A DNA stretch of 64,000 nt from Pseudomonas sp. ATCC PTA-122608 (GCF_001952855.1 NZ_LPNO01000001.1:163469-227468); one strand, 5' to 3'. Counted from the first letter of the stretch, positions 44,040-54,737 are shown. Notes: generated by a model not told the origin, from the letters alone. A program made the numbers and translations.

Positions 44040-45443
44040 ATGATCATGCAGCATCCGGCACGTACCGAACTCTGGGCCATTCTGCGGCTGTCAGGGCCGC
44101 TGATTGCCTCACAGTTGGCCCACATGCTGATGGTGCTGACCGACACCCTGATGATGGCCCGCCTGAGCCCCGAGGCCCTGGCCGGCGGTGGCCTGGGTGC
44201 AGCGAGCTATTCGTTCGTGTCGATTTTCTGCATCGGCGTGATCGCCGCCGTGGGCACGTTGGTCGCGATCCGCCAGGGCGCGGGCGACATTGAAGGCGCC
44301 ACGCGCCTGACCCAGGCCGGGCTGTGGCTGGCCTGGTTGATGGCGCTGGTGGCCGGCTTGTTGCTGTGGAACCTCAAGCCGGTGCTGCTGATGTTCGGCC
44401 AGACCGAAACCAACGTCGCGTCGGCCGGCCAGTTCCTGACCATCCTGCCGTTCGCCCTGCCCGGCTACCTGACGTTCATGGCCCTGCGCGGCTTCACCAG
44501 CGCCATCGGCAAGGCCACGCCGGTGATGGTTATCAGCCTGGGCGGCACGGTGATCAACTACCTGCTCAACCACGCGTTGATTGAAGGCATGTTCGGCCTG
44601 CCGAAACTTGGGCTGGTGGGCATTGGCCTGGTCACGGCCATCGTCGCCAACTGCATGGCCCTGGCGCTGATCTGGTACATCAAATACAACCGCGCCTACG
44701 ACGCCTATCCGCTGCGCAAGGGCCTGCTGCGGCCCAACCTGCATTACCTGCGGGAACTGTGGCGCCTGGGCCTGCCGATTGGTGGCACCTATGCGGTGGA
44801 AGTCGGGCTGTTTGCGTTCGCGGCGCTGTGCATGGGCACCATGGGCAGCACGCAATTGGCCTCGCACCAGATTGCCCTGCAGATTGTGTCGGTGGCGTTC
44901 ATGGTTCCGGCGGGCATGTCTTACGCGATCACCATGCGCATCGGCCAGCATTACGGGGCCGGGAACCTGCTGGACGCACGGCTGGCCGGAAGGGTTGGCA
45001 TCGGCTTTGGCGCGCTGGTGATGCTGGGCTTTGCAGCGGTGCTGTGGTTGTTCTCGCACCAGTTGATCAGCTTGTTCCTCGACCAGAATGACCCGGCGTT
45101 TCGCGACGTGATCAACCTCGCGGTCAGCCTGCTGGCGGTGGCCGCTTGGTTTGAGCTGTTCGACGGCGTGCAGACCATCGCCATGGGCTGCATTCGCGGG
45201 CTCAAGGATGCCAAGACCACGTTCCTGGTCGGGTTGGGTTGCTATTGGCTGATCGGCGCACCGGCCGCCTGGCTGATGGCGTTCAACCTCGGCTGGGGGC
45301 CAACCGGCGTGTGGTGGGGCCTGGCCCTGGGCCTGGCGTGCGCGGCAGTCAGCCTGACCTGGGCGTTTGAACGGAAGATGAAACGGATGATTCGCCAGGA
45401 GCCTGAAGCCCACCGCGGATTTCAAGCCCCGCAGCCTGAGTAA
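44040..45443 (+). CDS. MATE family multidrug efflux transporter (NorM-like)
   Basis: The protein has about 467 residues and twelve membrane helices. MATE signatures are ILRLSGPLIASQLAHMLMVLTDTLMMARLSPEALAGGGLGAASY at the start, LPGYLTFMALRGFTSAIGKATPVM and ASHQIALQIVSVAFMVPAGMSYAITMRIGQHYGAGN in the second half. Such transporters expel cationic drugs and dyes using sodium or protons. ATG codons at 44040 and 44046 are both possible starts; the first has a weak GAG nearby. A REP pair follows the stop. Confidence 0.92.
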   Translation: MIMQHPARTELWAILRLSGPLIASQLAHMLMVLTDTLMMARLSPEALAGGGLGAASYSFVSIFCIGVIAAVGTLVAIRQGAGDIEGATRLTQAGLWLAWLMALVAGLLLWNLKPVLLMFGQTETNVASAGQFLTILPFALPGYLTFMALRGFTSAIGKATPVMVISLGGTVINYLLNHALIEGMFGLPKLGLVGIGLVTAIVANCMALALIWYIKYNRAYDAYPLRKGLLRPNLHYLRELWRLGLPIGGTYAVEVGLFAFAALCMGTMGSTQLASHQIALQIVSVAFMVPAGMSYAITMRIGQHYGAGNLLDARLAGRVGIGFGALVMLGFAAVLWLFSHQLISLFLDQNDPAFRDVINLAVSLLAVAAWFELFDGVQTIAMGCIRGLKDAKTTFLVGLGCYWLIGAPAAWLMAFNLGWGPTGVWWGLALGLACAAVSLTWAFERKMKRMIRQEPEAHRGFQAPQPE

Positions 45444-45462
45444 CGGCTGTACTCGGTCAAAT

Positions 45463-45549
45463 GTGGGAGCGGGCTTGCTCGCGAATGCGGTGGGTCAGCT
45501 ATGAATTGGTTGGCTGAAATACCGCATTCGCGAGCAAGCCCGCTCCCAC
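45463..45549. repeat. Paired inverted REP element, GTGGGAGCGGG family
   Basis: GTGGGAGCGGGCTTGCTCGC and its reverse complement are separated by about 45 bases, including the inner complementary GCGAATGCGGT and ACCGCATTCGC. It is almost the same length and sequence as the copy after the lipoprotein cluster. It lies between convergent MATE and proE genes. Confidence 0.85.
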
Positions 45550-45571
45550 ATTTTTGATCGGGTTCACAATA

Positions 45572-47242
45572 TTAGATCACGCCGCCCACCAACTCCTGGC
45601 TGTCACCAAACGTCAGGTAGTCCACCAGTTCCGACAGCGGCAACGGTTTGCTGATCAGGTAACCCTGGGCCTGGTCGCAGCCGAACAACCGCAGCAACGC
45701 CAGTTGCTCTGCGGTTTCCACGCCCTCGGCCACCACTTCCAGGTTCAGGTTGTGAGCCAGGTTGATCATCGCGTGGACCAGTTTGCGGTTCTCTTCGCGC
45801 TCTTCCATACCGCCGACGAAGCTCTTGTCGATCTTCAGCAAGGCAATCGGCAGGCTGTTGAGGTGCACGAACGACGAGAAGCCGGTGCCAAAGTCATCCA
45901 GGGAAAAGCGCACGCCCAGGCGGCCAAGGGCGTCCATGGTCTGCTTGACCAGGTCGCTGCGGCGCATCACCGCGGTTTCCGTCAGTTCAAATTCCAGCCA
46001 CTGGGCTTCCACGCCACGCTCGGCAATCAACCGGCTGAGGGTGCTGAGCAATTGGCTGTCCTGGAACTGGCGGAACGACAGGTTGACGGCCATGTGCAAC
46101 GGCGCAATCCCGCGTTCGCGCAGGTCCTGCATGTCGCGCAGGGCCCGGGAAATCACCCAGTAGCCCAGCGGCACGATCAAGCCGCTCTGCTCGGCCAGGG
46201 GCACGAACTCGCTCGGCGGCAACAGCCCGCGCTCGCCGTGGCGCCAGCGCACCAACGCTTCGAGGCCGACGATATGCCCGTCGTCGAGGTCCAGGCGCGG
46301 CTGGTAATGCAGTTCCAGTTCGTCACGACGCAAGGCCCGGCGCAGTTCGCTTTCCAGGTCGGCGAGGCTGCGGGCGTTGCGGTTGATGCGTTCGTTGAAG
46401 ATATGAAAGGTGCAGCCCTGGGTGCTCTTGGCTTGCTGCATGGCGATATGGGCGTGCCACATCAGCGGGTCGGCGCCGGCCCGGGCCCGGGCATGTGCCA
46501 CGCCGAGGCTGCAACCGATCAGCAGGCTTTCGCCATCGACCCAATACGGTTCGGCCATGGCTTCGATGATGCGTTCAGCCATCCATTCGGCGCGCTGGGG
46601 CGCACGGCGGGTGTCGATCAGCAGGGCGAATTCATCGCTGCCCAGGCGCGCCAGTTGATCACCGGCCTCCAGCTGGCTCTTGAGCCGCGAGACCACTTGC
46701 AGGATCAGCCGGTCGCCGGCCTGGTGGCCGAGGGCGTCGTTGGCGTGGCGGAAGTTGTCCAGGTCGAGGTGACCGAGGGCGACGCCACGGCCTTCGTTTT
46801 CCGCCAGGCGGGCGGTCAACAGGGTCTGGAAACCCTGGCGGTTGGCGATGCCGGTCAGCGGGTCCTGCTCGGCCAGGCGTTGCAGGGTGTTTTCCAGCAC
46901 ACCGCGCTCGCGCACATGCCGCAGGCAACGGCGCAATGTATCGACATCCAATGCATTCAGGATCAGCCAGTCGCTGACGCCGAGGGGCGAAACCAGAGGT
47001 TCCTCTTCCAACAGCAATACCGTTGGCAAGCTGCAACGACCGGGGCCGGGCTGAAGGCTGGCCGTTGTCAACAACACCGCACTGTGATCGTCGTCGAACA
47101 GATTGCTCACAGACTCCCAGTTTGGCGCGCTGATCAGCACAGCTCCGTCGCCCATCGGCGCCAGGCACTCGCGCAATAACGCTGCCCACGCTGGCTCATC
47201 GGCCAGTAGCAGCAAACGCAAGGGTTCGACAGGCGTAGACAA
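45572..47242 (-). CDS. proE: ProE-like c-di-GMP phosphodiesterase (degenerate GGDEF plus EAL)
   Basis: The 556-residue protein has an N-terminal receiver-like region (LLLLADEPAWAALLRECL), a GGDEF domain and an EAL domain. The GGDEF site reads GSDEF at residues 201-205 and has probably lost cyclase activity. The EAL site is intact: EAL at 328-330, NLSFRQF, ELTE, DDFGTGFSS, KIDKSF and EGVE. In P. aeruginosa the gene beside rep, proE (PA5295), encodes a phosphodiesterase that controls exopolysaccharide. The start is TTG at 47242 with a GGGAG ribosome site. Confidence 0.85.
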   Translation of the reverse strand: MSTPVEPLRLLLLADEPAWAALLRECLAPMGDGAVLISAPNWESVSNLFDDDHSAVLLTTASLQPGPGRCSLPTVLLLEEEPLVSPLGVSDWLILNALDVDTLRRCLRHVRERGVLENTLQRLAEQDPLTGIANRQGFQTLLTARLAENEGRGVALGHLDLDNFRHANDALGHQAGDRLILQVVSRLKSQLEAGDQLARLGSDEFALLIDTRRAPQRAEWMAERIIEAMAEPYWVDGESLLIGCSLGVAHARARAGADPLMWHAHIAMQQAKSTQGCTFHIFNERINRNARSLADLESELRRALRRDELELHYQPRLDLDDGHIVGLEALVRWRHGERGLLPPSEFVPLAEQSGLIVPLGYWVISRALRDMQDLRERGIAPLHMAVNLSFRQFQDSQLLSTLSRLIAERGVEAQWLEFELTETAVMRRSDLVKQTMDALGRLGVRFSLDDFGTGFSSFVHLNSLPIALLKIDKSFVGGMEEREENRKLVHAMINLAHNLNLEVVAEGVETAEQLALLRLFGCDQAQGYLISKPLPLSELVDYLTFGDSQELVGGVI

Positions 47243-47464
47243 GCTAGCTCCCTAGACTCTGCAAAATTTCGTTGGCGGCGGGCATTATGACGTGCGGCCA
47301 GATAATGACCAATGATATGGGTTATCAAATACGCACTGCGCGGCTCTAGACCGAACAATAGTCCTAAATACCCTATACATCCTGCGGCAAAGTAACAAAA
47401 CCGGCAAATTTAGATCGAGTGGTACGTCACACTGTCGTTCAGAGGCAGCAGAATCTTGCCAGCC

Positions 47465-47473
47465 TGTTAAAAT
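47465..47473 (+). promoter_or_regulatory. Candidate extended -10 promoter of rep
   Basis: TGTTAAAAT at 47465-47473 combines the TGN extension with a TAAAAT -10 box. It lies about 37 bases before the rep ATG. No clear -35 box was found. Confidence 0.45.
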
Positions 47474-47509
47474 GCCAGCCCTTTTGATCAATGACTCCCT
47501 GAATTCTGT

Positions 47510-49519
47510 ATGTCCCGACTCAATCCCCGGCAGCAAGAAGCCGTGAACTACGTCGGCGGCCCTCTATTGGTGCTCGCCGGTGCCGGTTCCGGCAAGACCA
47601 GCGTGATCACCCGCAAGATCGCGCACCTGATCCAGAGCTGCGGCATCCGCGCCCAGTACATCGTCGCCATGACCTTTACCAACAAGGCGGCGCGGGAAAT
47701 GAAAGAGCGCGTCGGCACCCTGCTCAAGGGTGGCGAAGGCCGTGGCCTCACTGTGTGTACCTTCCACAACCTGGGGCTGAACATCATCCGCAAGGAGCAT
47801 GTGCGGTTGGGCTACAAGCCGGGCTTCTCGATCTTTGACGAGACTGACGTCAAGGCGCTGATGACCGACATCATGCAAAAGGAATACGCGGGCGACGACG
47901 GCGTCGACGAGATCAAGAACATGATCGGCTCGTGGAAAAACGACCTGATCCTGCCCGCCGAAGCCCTCGAAAATGCGCGTAACCCCAAGGAACAGACCGC
48001 CGCCATCGTCTACACCCACTATCAGCGCACGCTCAAGGCGTTCAACGCGGTGGACTTCGACGACCTTATCCTGCTGCCGGTGAAGCTGTTCCAGGAACAC
48101 GCCGACATCCTCGAAAAGTGGCAGAACAAGGTCCGCTACCTGCTGGTGGACGAATACCAGGACACCAACGCCAGCCAGTACCTGCTGGTGAAGCTGCTGA
48201 TCGGCACGCGCAACCAGTTCACCGTGGTGGGCGACGACGACCAGTCGATCTACGCCTGGCGCGGCGCCCGCCCGGAAAACCTGATGCTGCTCAAGGACGA
48301 CTACCCGTCCCTGAAAGTGGTGATGCTGGAGCAGAACTACCGCTCCACCAGCCGCATCCTGCGTTGCGCCAACGTACTGATCTCCAACAACCCCCACGAG
48401 TTTGAAAAACAACTGTGGAGCGAGATGGGCCACGGCGACGAGATCCGCGTGATCCGCTGCCGCAACGAAGACGCCGAAGCCGAACGCGTGGCCGTCGAAC
48501 TGCTCACCCTGCACCTGCGTACCGACCGGCCCTACAGCGACTTTGCGATCCTGTACCGCGGCAACTACCAGGCCAAGCTGATCGAGTTGAAGCTGCAGCA
48601 CCACCAGATTCCTTATCGTCTGTCGGGCGGCAACAGCTTTTTCGGACGCCAGGAAGTGAAAGACCTGATGGCCTACTTCCGGCTGATCGTGAACCCGGAC
48701 GACGACAACGCCTTCCTGCGGGTGATTAACGTCCCACGCCGGGAAATCGGTTCGACCACCCTGGAAAAGCTCGGCAACTACGCCACCGAACGCAAGATCT
48801 CGATGTACGCCGCCACCGACGAAATCGGCCTGGGCGAACACCTGGACACCCGCTTCACCGATCGCTTGGCGCGCTTCAAGCGTTTCATGGACAAGGTGCG
48901 CGAGCAATGTTCCGGCGAAGACCCGATCAGCGCCCTGCGCAGCATGGTCATGGACATCGACTACGAGAACTGGCTGCGCACCAACAGCTCCAGCGACAAG
49001 GCCGCCGATTACCGCATGGGCAACGTGTGGTTCCTGATCGAGGCGTTGAAAAACACCCTCGAGAAGGACGAAGAAGGCGAGATGACCGTCGAGGACGCCA
49101 TCGGCAAGCTGGTCCTGCGGGACATGCTTGAACGCCAGCAGGAAGAGGAAGACGGCGCCGAAGGCGTGCAGATGATGACCTTGCATGCGTCCAAGGGCCT
49201 GGAATTCCCCTACGTGTTCATCATGGGCATGGAAGAGGAAATCCTCCCGCACCGCTCCAGTATCGAAGCCGACACCATCGAAGAAGAAAGGCGCCTGGCC
49301 TACGTGGGCATTACCCGCGCGCGTCAGACCCTGGCCTTCACCTTTGCCGCGAAACGCAAGCAGTACGGCGAGATCATCGATTGTGCCCCCAGCCGGTTCC
49401 TCGACGAGCTGCCGCCGGATGACCTGGCGTGGGAAGGCAACGACGACACACCAACCGAAGTCAAAGCCGTTCGCGGCAATACCGCACTGGCGGATATACG
49501 CGCGATGTTAAAGCGCTAG
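47510..49519 (+). CDS. rep: Rep, ATP-dependent DNA helicase
   Basis: The 669-residue superfamily 1A helicase moves 3' to 5' and helps replication forks pass protein blocks. Motif Ia region begins MSRLNPRQQEAVNYVGGPLLVLAGAGSGKTSVI (Q motif and Walker A). Later motifs are VDEYQDTNASQY (II), GDDDQSIYAWRGA (III), LEQNYRS (IV), MTLHASKGLEFPYVFIMG (V) and EERRLAYVGITRARQ (VI). Length and order are standard. It is divergent from proE. Confidence 0.96.
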   Translation: MSRLNPRQQEAVNYVGGPLLVLAGAGSGKTSVITRKIAHLIQSCGIRAQYIVAMTFTNKAAREMKERVGTLLKGGEGRGLTVCTFHNLGLNIIRKEHVRLGYKPGFSIFDETDVKALMTDIMQKEYAGDDGVDEIKNMIGSWKNDLILPAEALENARNPKEQTAAIVYTHYQRTLKAFNAVDFDDLILLPVKLFQEHADILEKWQNKVRYLLVDEYQDTNASQYLLVKLLIGTRNQFTVVGDDDQSIYAWRGARPENLMLLKDDYPSLKVVMLEQNYRSTSRILRCANVLISNNPHEFEKQLWSEMGHGDEIRVIRCRNEDAEAERVAVELLTLHLRTDRPYSDFAILYRGNYQAKLIELKLQHHQIPYRLSGGNSFFGRQEVKDLMAYFRLIVNPDDDNAFLRVINVPRREIGSTTLEKLGNYATERKISMYAATDEIGLGEHLDTRFTDRLARFKRFMDKVREQCSGEDPISALRSMVMDIDYENWLRTNSSSDKAADYRMGNVWFLIEALKNTLEKDEEGEMTVEDAIGKLVLRDMLERQQEEEDGAEGVQMMTLHASKGLEFPYVFIMGMEEEILPHRSSIEADTIEEERRLAYVGITRARQTLAFTFAAKRKQYGEIIDCAPSRFLDELPPDDLAWEGNDDTPTEVKAVRGNTALADIRAMLKR

Positions 49520-50149
<630 letters not shown>

Positions 50150-50163
50150 CCGACACCCACATA

Positions 50164-50265
50164 CTGTAGGAGCGAGCTTGCTCGCGAAGAACGTTAACGA
50201 TAACGCTGGCATTCTGGATGAACGCGTTGTCTGGACGTTTTTCGCGAGCAAGCTCGCTCCTACAG
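50164..50265. repeat. Paired inverted REP element, CTGTAGGAGC family
   Basis: CTGTAGGAGCGAGCTTGCTC and its reverse complement are separated by about 50 bases. The inner end of the right arm gives the codon CTG and the stop TAG of the acetyl-CoA hydrolase family gene. Confidence 0.85.
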
Positions 50266-52182
50266 TGACGTCGCCCGAAGCCCTGCCAGCAACAGGCGCT
50301 GATACAAGTCCTCTTTCAACCCCTCCGGCTTATCCAACCGCATCCGCACCAAATGCTCGGGAAACGCCTCCGGCTCCGGTGCATCCAGCGCCGCCTTGCC
50401 CAGTTCCAGAATCTCCGTCAGCTTGAATTTGCTCTTGAGCCAGTTCAACGCCCGCAACAAATCCCGCTCTTCATCGGTGAAGTCACAGCCCAACGGATAC
50501 TCCGGGAACAACCGGGGATGCCGCGCCTGAATCGCCTGCAAACGCTCCGGCGTGTTGTCGGCAAACCGCGGATCCAGCTGGAAATCCTTCGGCAACTTCC
50601 CAGCCTTCTGCGCCTGTTCGATCAAGTCTTCCTGGAATCGTGAGTCGGTGATATTCAGCAGCCGCTCAATCACCTTGGCATCAGTCTGCCCACGCAAATC
50701 CGCGATCCCGTATTCGGTGATGACGATGTCCCGCAGGTGCCGGGGAATCGTGCAGTGGCCGTATTCCCAGACGATATTGGAGCTGACATCACCCCCCGAT
50801 TCGCGCCAGCTGCGCAGGATCAGAATCGAGCGCGCGCCTTCCAGCGCATGGCCTTGGGCGACGAAGTTGTATTGCCCGCCGACACCGCTGAGCACCCGGC
50901 CGTCTTCCAACTGGTCGGCCACGCCCGCGCCCAACAGGGTCACGGTAAACGCGCTGTTGATAAACCGCGCATCCAGGCGCTGCAAGCGCTTGAGTTCTTC
51001 TTGGCCGTACAGCTCGTTGATGTAGCTGATGCGGGTCATGTTGAACTCCAGGCGCTTGCTCTGGGGCAAATCCCGCAGGCGCTCGTAGAAACTTTGCGGG
51101 CCGAGGAAGAAGCCGCCGTGCACCGAAATGCCGTCTGTCTGCGCCGCTTCGTCCAGGGTGCCGGCGTTGGCCCGCTCCTGGGTCGCCACGTCCGGGTACA
51201 CCTTGCGCCGCACAATCCCGGCGTCGGCCAACACCAGCAAGCCGTTGACGAACATTTCGCTGCAACCGTACAGGCCACGGGCGAAGGGCGCGACGCCGCC
51301 TTCATGGCTGATCAGCGGCGCCCATTGGTACACATCCAGGTCGGTGAGCAACAGGCGATACGCCTCGTTGTCCGCCTGGCGCGCCAGCAAGGCGGCGGTC
51401 AGCGCGTCGCCCATGGAGCCGATGCCGATCTGCAAGGTGCCACCGTCGCGCACCAGGGTGCTGGCGTGCAAACCGATAAAGTGGTCTTGGAAACCCACTG
51501 GCATGTTGGGGGTGGAGAACAGCGTGGTGCTGTCCTTCTCGTCGATCAGGAAGTCGAATTCATCCATGCCCAGTTCAGCGTCGCCGGGCATGTAGGGCAA
51601 ATCGCTGTGAACCTGGCCCACCACCAGAATGGTCTCGCCGGCCTCGCGGCGCTTGGCGATCATCGGCAACAGGTCGAGGGTGATGTCGGGGTTGCAGCTC
51701 AGGCTCAGGCGGTCCGGATGTTCGGCGCTGCTGGCCACCAGTTGCGCGACGAGGTTCAGGCCGGCGGCATTGATGTCGCGGGCGGCGTGGCTGTAGTTGC
51801 TGCTGACGTAATCCTGCTGGGCCGAGGCGCTGTGCAACAAACTGCCGGGCTGCATGAAAAACTGCTGCACATGAATGTTGGCCGGCAGATTGTCCTTGTG
51901 CAGGGCGGCGAGGAAATCCAGCTCGGGATAGTCACCGAAGACCCGTTCGATAAAGGGTTCGAGGAAGCGCTTCTGCAAACCGTCGCCCAAGGTAGGACGA
52001 CCCAGGGCCAGGGCGGTGTAGAGGGTCAGCGCCCGGTCCGGCAGCTTGGCGATACGCCGGTACAGCGCGTTGACGAACAGGTTGGGTTTGCCCAGGCCCA
52101 AGGGCATGCCCATGTGAATATGCGCCGGCAGCCGTGCCAGTACGTCGTCGACCGCTTGCTCAATTGAACACAACTGCACCAT
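50260..52182 (-). CDS. Acetyl-CoA hydrolase/transferase family protein
   Basis: The 640-residue protein belongs to the acetyl-CoA hydrolase/CoA-transferase superfamily. It includes a GGTLQIGIGSMGDALTAALLARQ segment, the probable catalytic glutamate region NGLLVLADAG and a C-terminal domain with GVGGQYNFVAQGHALEGARSILILRS and the family signature VITEYGIADLRGQ. It could move CoA between acids or hydrolyse acetyl-CoA. The ATG at 52182 is supported by GGGAGAAG. Its stop is provided by a REP element. The corresponding P. aeruginosa location near xpt has different genes, so this one may be lineage specific. Confidence 0.85.
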   Translation of the reverse strand: MVQLCSIEQAVDDVLARLPAHIHMGMPLGLGKPNLFVNALYRRIAKLPDRALTLYTALALGRPTLGDGLQKRFLEPFIERVFGDYPELDFLAALHKDNLPANIHVQQFFMQPGSLLHSASAQQDYVSSNYSHAARDINAAGLNLVAQLVASSAEHPDRLSLSCNPDITLDLLPMIAKRREAGETILVVGQVHSDLPYMPGDAELGMDEFDFLIDEKDSTTLFSTPNMPVGFQDHFIGLHASTLVRDGGTLQIGIGSMGDALTAALLARQADNEAYRLLLTDLDVYQWAPLISHEGGVAPFARGLYGCSEMFVNGLLVLADAGIVRRKVYPDVATQERANAGTLDEAAQTDGISVHGGFFLGPQSFYERLRDLPQSKRLEFNMTRISYINELYGQEELKRLQRLDARFINSAFTVTLLGAGVADQLEDGRVLSGVGGQYNFVAQGHALEGARSILILRSWRESGGDVSSNIVWEYGHCTIPRHLRDIVITEYGIADLRGQTDAKVIERLLNITDSRFQEDLIEQAQKAGKLPKDFQLDPRFADNTPERLQAIQARHPRLFPEYPLGCDFTDEERDLLRALNWLKSKFKLTEILELGKAALDAPEPEAFPEHLVRMRLDKPEGLKEDLYQRLLLAGLRATSL

Positions 52183-52276
52183 CCGACTTCTCCCGAACAT
52201 TCCATGAATTGGGGTTGGACCGAGCTTGCCGGGTCTTTGCTGCAAAGAACAGCCTCAAAAGGCAAATTTCAGGCAC

Positions 52277-52304
52277 AAAAAAGCCGCTGGTCAGCGGCTT
52301 TTTT
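52277..52304. terminator. Terminator downstream of cycB
   Basis: AAAAAAGCCGCT and AGCGGCTTTTTT form a 12-bp stem with a GGTC loop and T runs in both orientations. It ends just beyond the cytochrome c5 stop codon. Confidence 0.87.
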
Positions 52305-52317
52305 GGCGAAGATCGGT

Positions 52318-52746
52318 TTATTTAAGACCCGACATCTTCTCGATCGCACCTTTAAGCTCGTCATCCGAGCAGTCGGCACAGGTGCCTTTTGGCGGCATGG
52401 CGTTCAGGCCGGTGATGGCCTTCGCCAGCAGGCCGTCGAGGCCACCCTGGTGATCAGCGCGGTCTTTCCAGGCGGCGGTGTCGCCAATTTTCGGAGCGCC
52501 CAACAGGCCGGTACCGTGGCAAGCGTTGCAGTGCTTGGCGATTACGTCATCCGGCGATTTCGCGCCACCGCCACCGCCCGCAGCCACTGCTACTTCCATC
52601 CCCTTGCACTCTTGGCCCTGGACGCACACCTGGCCGACAGGCTCCAGGCGTTTGGCAATTTCATCATTGGTCGCAGCTTGAGCGCTGACAGCCCATAGGG
52701 CCAGTACGGTTGCTGGTGCAGCCAGCATTTTCATAATTAGGTTCAC
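52318..52746 (-). CDS. cycB: Cytochrome c5 family protein (CycB)
   Basis: The 142-residue periplasmic cytochrome has a signal peptide ending about SAQA. The heme site HCNACH is at residues 72-77, and the axial Met is in AMPPKGTC, with an extra TCADC cysteine pair typical of cytochrome c5. It starts at GTG (52746) with GAGGG upstream; an ATG at 52734 is the alternative. It probably passes electrons in respiration. A cytochrome c5 gene lies at the corresponding position near the pau/dad genes of P. aeruginosa. Confidence 0.88.
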   Translation of the reverse strand: MNLIMKMLAAPATVLALWAVSAQAATNDEIAKRLEPVGQVCVQGQECKGMEVAVAAGGGGGAKSPDDVIAKHCNACHGTGLLGAPKIGDTAAWKDRADHQGGLDGLLAKAITGLNAMPPKGTCADCSDDELKGAIEKMSGLK

Positions 52747-52916
52747 GCGTTCACCCTCAATGGTGGCTATTCACGCCTGCGGCCACGGTTTCGCAGGCGG
52801 CGAAAGTATAACGGTTAGCCCGCCCCGCCGAAACAACCCTATTAACCAAGGGGAGATTCAGCAGGGCGGAATGCTGCTACGGGAGTCTCTGCGACATAGG
52901 CAGGACGCCTCTTTTC

Positions 52917-53465
52917 TTAAAAGTTCGCGGGTGTGGCTGCGCTGATTAGTCGCGCCGGCACTTCGAACGGATTACGAAAACGGTGCGGCTTGGTGCTTTC
53001 AAAGTAGTAGCTATCGCCGGCTTCGAGCACAAAAGTTTCAAGGCCGACTACCAGCTCCAGGCGGCCTTCCACCAGAATCCCGGTTTCCTCGCCCTCATGG
53101 GTGAGCATCTCTTCGCCGGTATCAGCACCGGGCGGGTAGATCTCGTTGAGGAACGCAATCGCCCGGCTCGGGTGCGCGCGGCCCACCAGTTTCATGGTGA
53201 CGGCGCCGTCGGAGATATCGATCAGCTCATTGGCTTTATAGACGATCTGGGTCGGTTTTTCCTGGAGGATCTCCTCGGAAAAGAACTCCACCATCGACAT
53301 GGGAATGCCGCCCAGCACCTTGCGCAAGGAGCTGATGGAGGGGCTGACACTGTTTTTTTCGATCATCGAAATGGTGCTGTTGGTGACGCCCGCGCGCTTG
53401 GCTAGCTCACGCTGGGAAAGACCTTTCAGTTTACGGATGGATTGCAGTCGTTCGCCGACGTCCAA
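52917..53465 (-). CDS. pauR: PauR/PuuR-type HTH-cupin regulator
   Basis: The 182-residue protein combines an XRE-type helix-turn-helix (GERLQSIRKLKGLSQRELAKRAGVTNSTISMIEKN) with a C-terminal cupin domain (MLTHEGEETGILVEGRLELVVGLETFVLEAGDSYYFES). In P. aeruginosa PauR represses polyamine catabolism genes, and the gene occupies the same place next to dadX. Start is TTG at 53465, eight bases after GGAGG. Symbol given by synteny and architecture; targets here are inferred. Confidence 0.85.
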   Translation of the reverse strand: MDVGERLQSIRKLKGLSQRELAKRAGVTNSTISMIEKNSVSPSISSLRKVLGGIPMSMVEFFSEEILQEKPTQIVYKANELIDISDGAVTMKLVGRAHPSRAIAFLNEIYPPGADTGEEMLTHEGEETGILVEGRLELVVGLETFVLEAGDSYYFESTKPHRFRNPFEVPARLISAATPANF

Positions 53466-53581
53466 TGCAGGAGCCTCCTAGGATTCAGGCGTTGTTGTAA
53501 TTGAGCGTTATCATGGCGACAGCGTTCAGTATTTACAACACTTTGGCCTAAATCCCGGGATCTGCCATTCGTGGGTGCCGC

Positions 53582-54658
53582 TCAAGCGCCGGAATAGAGC
53601 CGTGGCACCCGGCGCAGGTTGCAGAAGATCTGGTAGGGAATGGTGTCGGCGGCGGTGGCAACGTCACTGGCGAGGATGTTTTTGCCCCACAACTCGACGG
53701 TGGAGCCGAGCTCGGCTTGAGGCACGTCGGTCAGGTCGATACACAGCATGTCCATCGACACCCGGCCCAGCAACTGGCTGCGCTGACCGGCCACCAGCAC
53801 TGGCGTGCCGGTGGGCGCGTGGCGCGGGTAGCCGTCGGCATAACCCATGGCAACCACGCCGACGCGCATCGGTTTCGGCGTGATGAACCTGGCGCCGTAA
53901 CCCACCGGCTCACCGGCCGGCAGTTCACGTACGCAGATGACTTTCGATTCGAGGGTCATCACCGGCTGCAAACGCGCGGCGATGGCCTGGTTTTCGCCAA
54001 ACGGCGTGGCGCCGTAGAGCATGATGCCCGGGCGTACCCAGTCACTGGAAACGTTCGGCCAGCCCAGCACCGACGGCGAATTGCGCAGGCTGACCTGGGC
54101 CGACAGGCCCTGGCGCGCCGCTTCAAATACCGCCACCTGCTCTTCGCTGCTGGTGCTGTCCAGCTCATCGGCACGGGCGAAGTGGCTCATCAGCACAATC
54201 TTCGCGACTTTGCCGCTGGCCAGCAGGCGCTGGTAAGCGTCGTGATAATCCTTGGGGTGCAAGCCGACACGGTGCATGCCCGAATCAAGCTTGAGCCAGA
54301 CGGTCAGCGGCTGGCTGAGCTGCGCCTGTTCAATTGCATCTAACTGCCACAGCGAATGCACCACGCACCAGAAATCATGCTCGATGATCAGCGGCAGTTC
54401 GTCGGCTTCGAAAAAACCTTCGAGCAACAGCACCGGCCCGCGAATTCCGGCGGCCCGCAGTTCCAGCGCTTCCTCGATGCAGGCCACCGCAAAGCCGTCC
54501 GCCTCGGCTTCCAGCGCCTGGGCAACGCGCACGGCACCGTGGCCGTAGGCATCGGCCTTGATCACGGCGAGGGCCTTGGCCCCACCCGTGACTTCACGGG
54601 CCAGTTGGTAGTTGTGGCGCAGGGCTTGGAGGTCGATCAGGGCACGGGCAGGACGCAT
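53582..54658 (-). CDS. dadX: DadX, catabolic alanine racemase
   Basis: The 358-residue PLP enzyme interconverts L- and D-alanine. Lys34 in [11 protein letters not shown] binds PLP; the later GYGARF and [13 protein letters not shown] are conserved. Its place in the dadA-ridA-dadX unit marks it as the catabolic racemase, which gives DadA its D-alanine, rather than the biosynthetic Alr. Confidence 0.93.
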   Translation of the reverse strand: MRPARALIDLQALRHNYQLAREVTGGAKALAVIKADAYGHGAVRVAQALEAEADGFAVACIEEALELRAAGIRGPVLLLEGFFEADELPLIIEHDFWCVVHSLWQLDAIEQAQLSQPLTVWLKLDSGMHRVGLHPKDYHDAYQRLLASGKVAKIVLMSHFARADELDSTSSEEQVAVFEAARQGLSAQVSLRNSPSVLGWPNVSSDWVRPGIMLYGATPFGENQAIAARLQPVMTLESKVICVRELPAGEPVGYGARFITPKPMRVGVVAMGYADGYPRHAPTGTPVLVAGQRSQLLGRVSMDMLCIDLTDVPQAELGSTVELWGKNILASDVATAADTIPYQIFCNLRRVPRLYSGA

Positions 54659-54737
54659 GGCGGCGGGCTTCTAGGCGGCAGTGAGAAGAAAAAACCGGCA
54701 CCCACTGACTGCGCGGGCACCGGGAGAGGAGTTTTGC

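Noticed and set aside
47564..49252. 562-codon open frame antisense to rep, and similar ones opposite argH, amtB, proE, the MATE gene, lysA and the acetyl-CoA hydrolase family gene
   Set aside because: All are shadows of well-supported genes with normal motifs; none has a ribosome site or recognisable domain.
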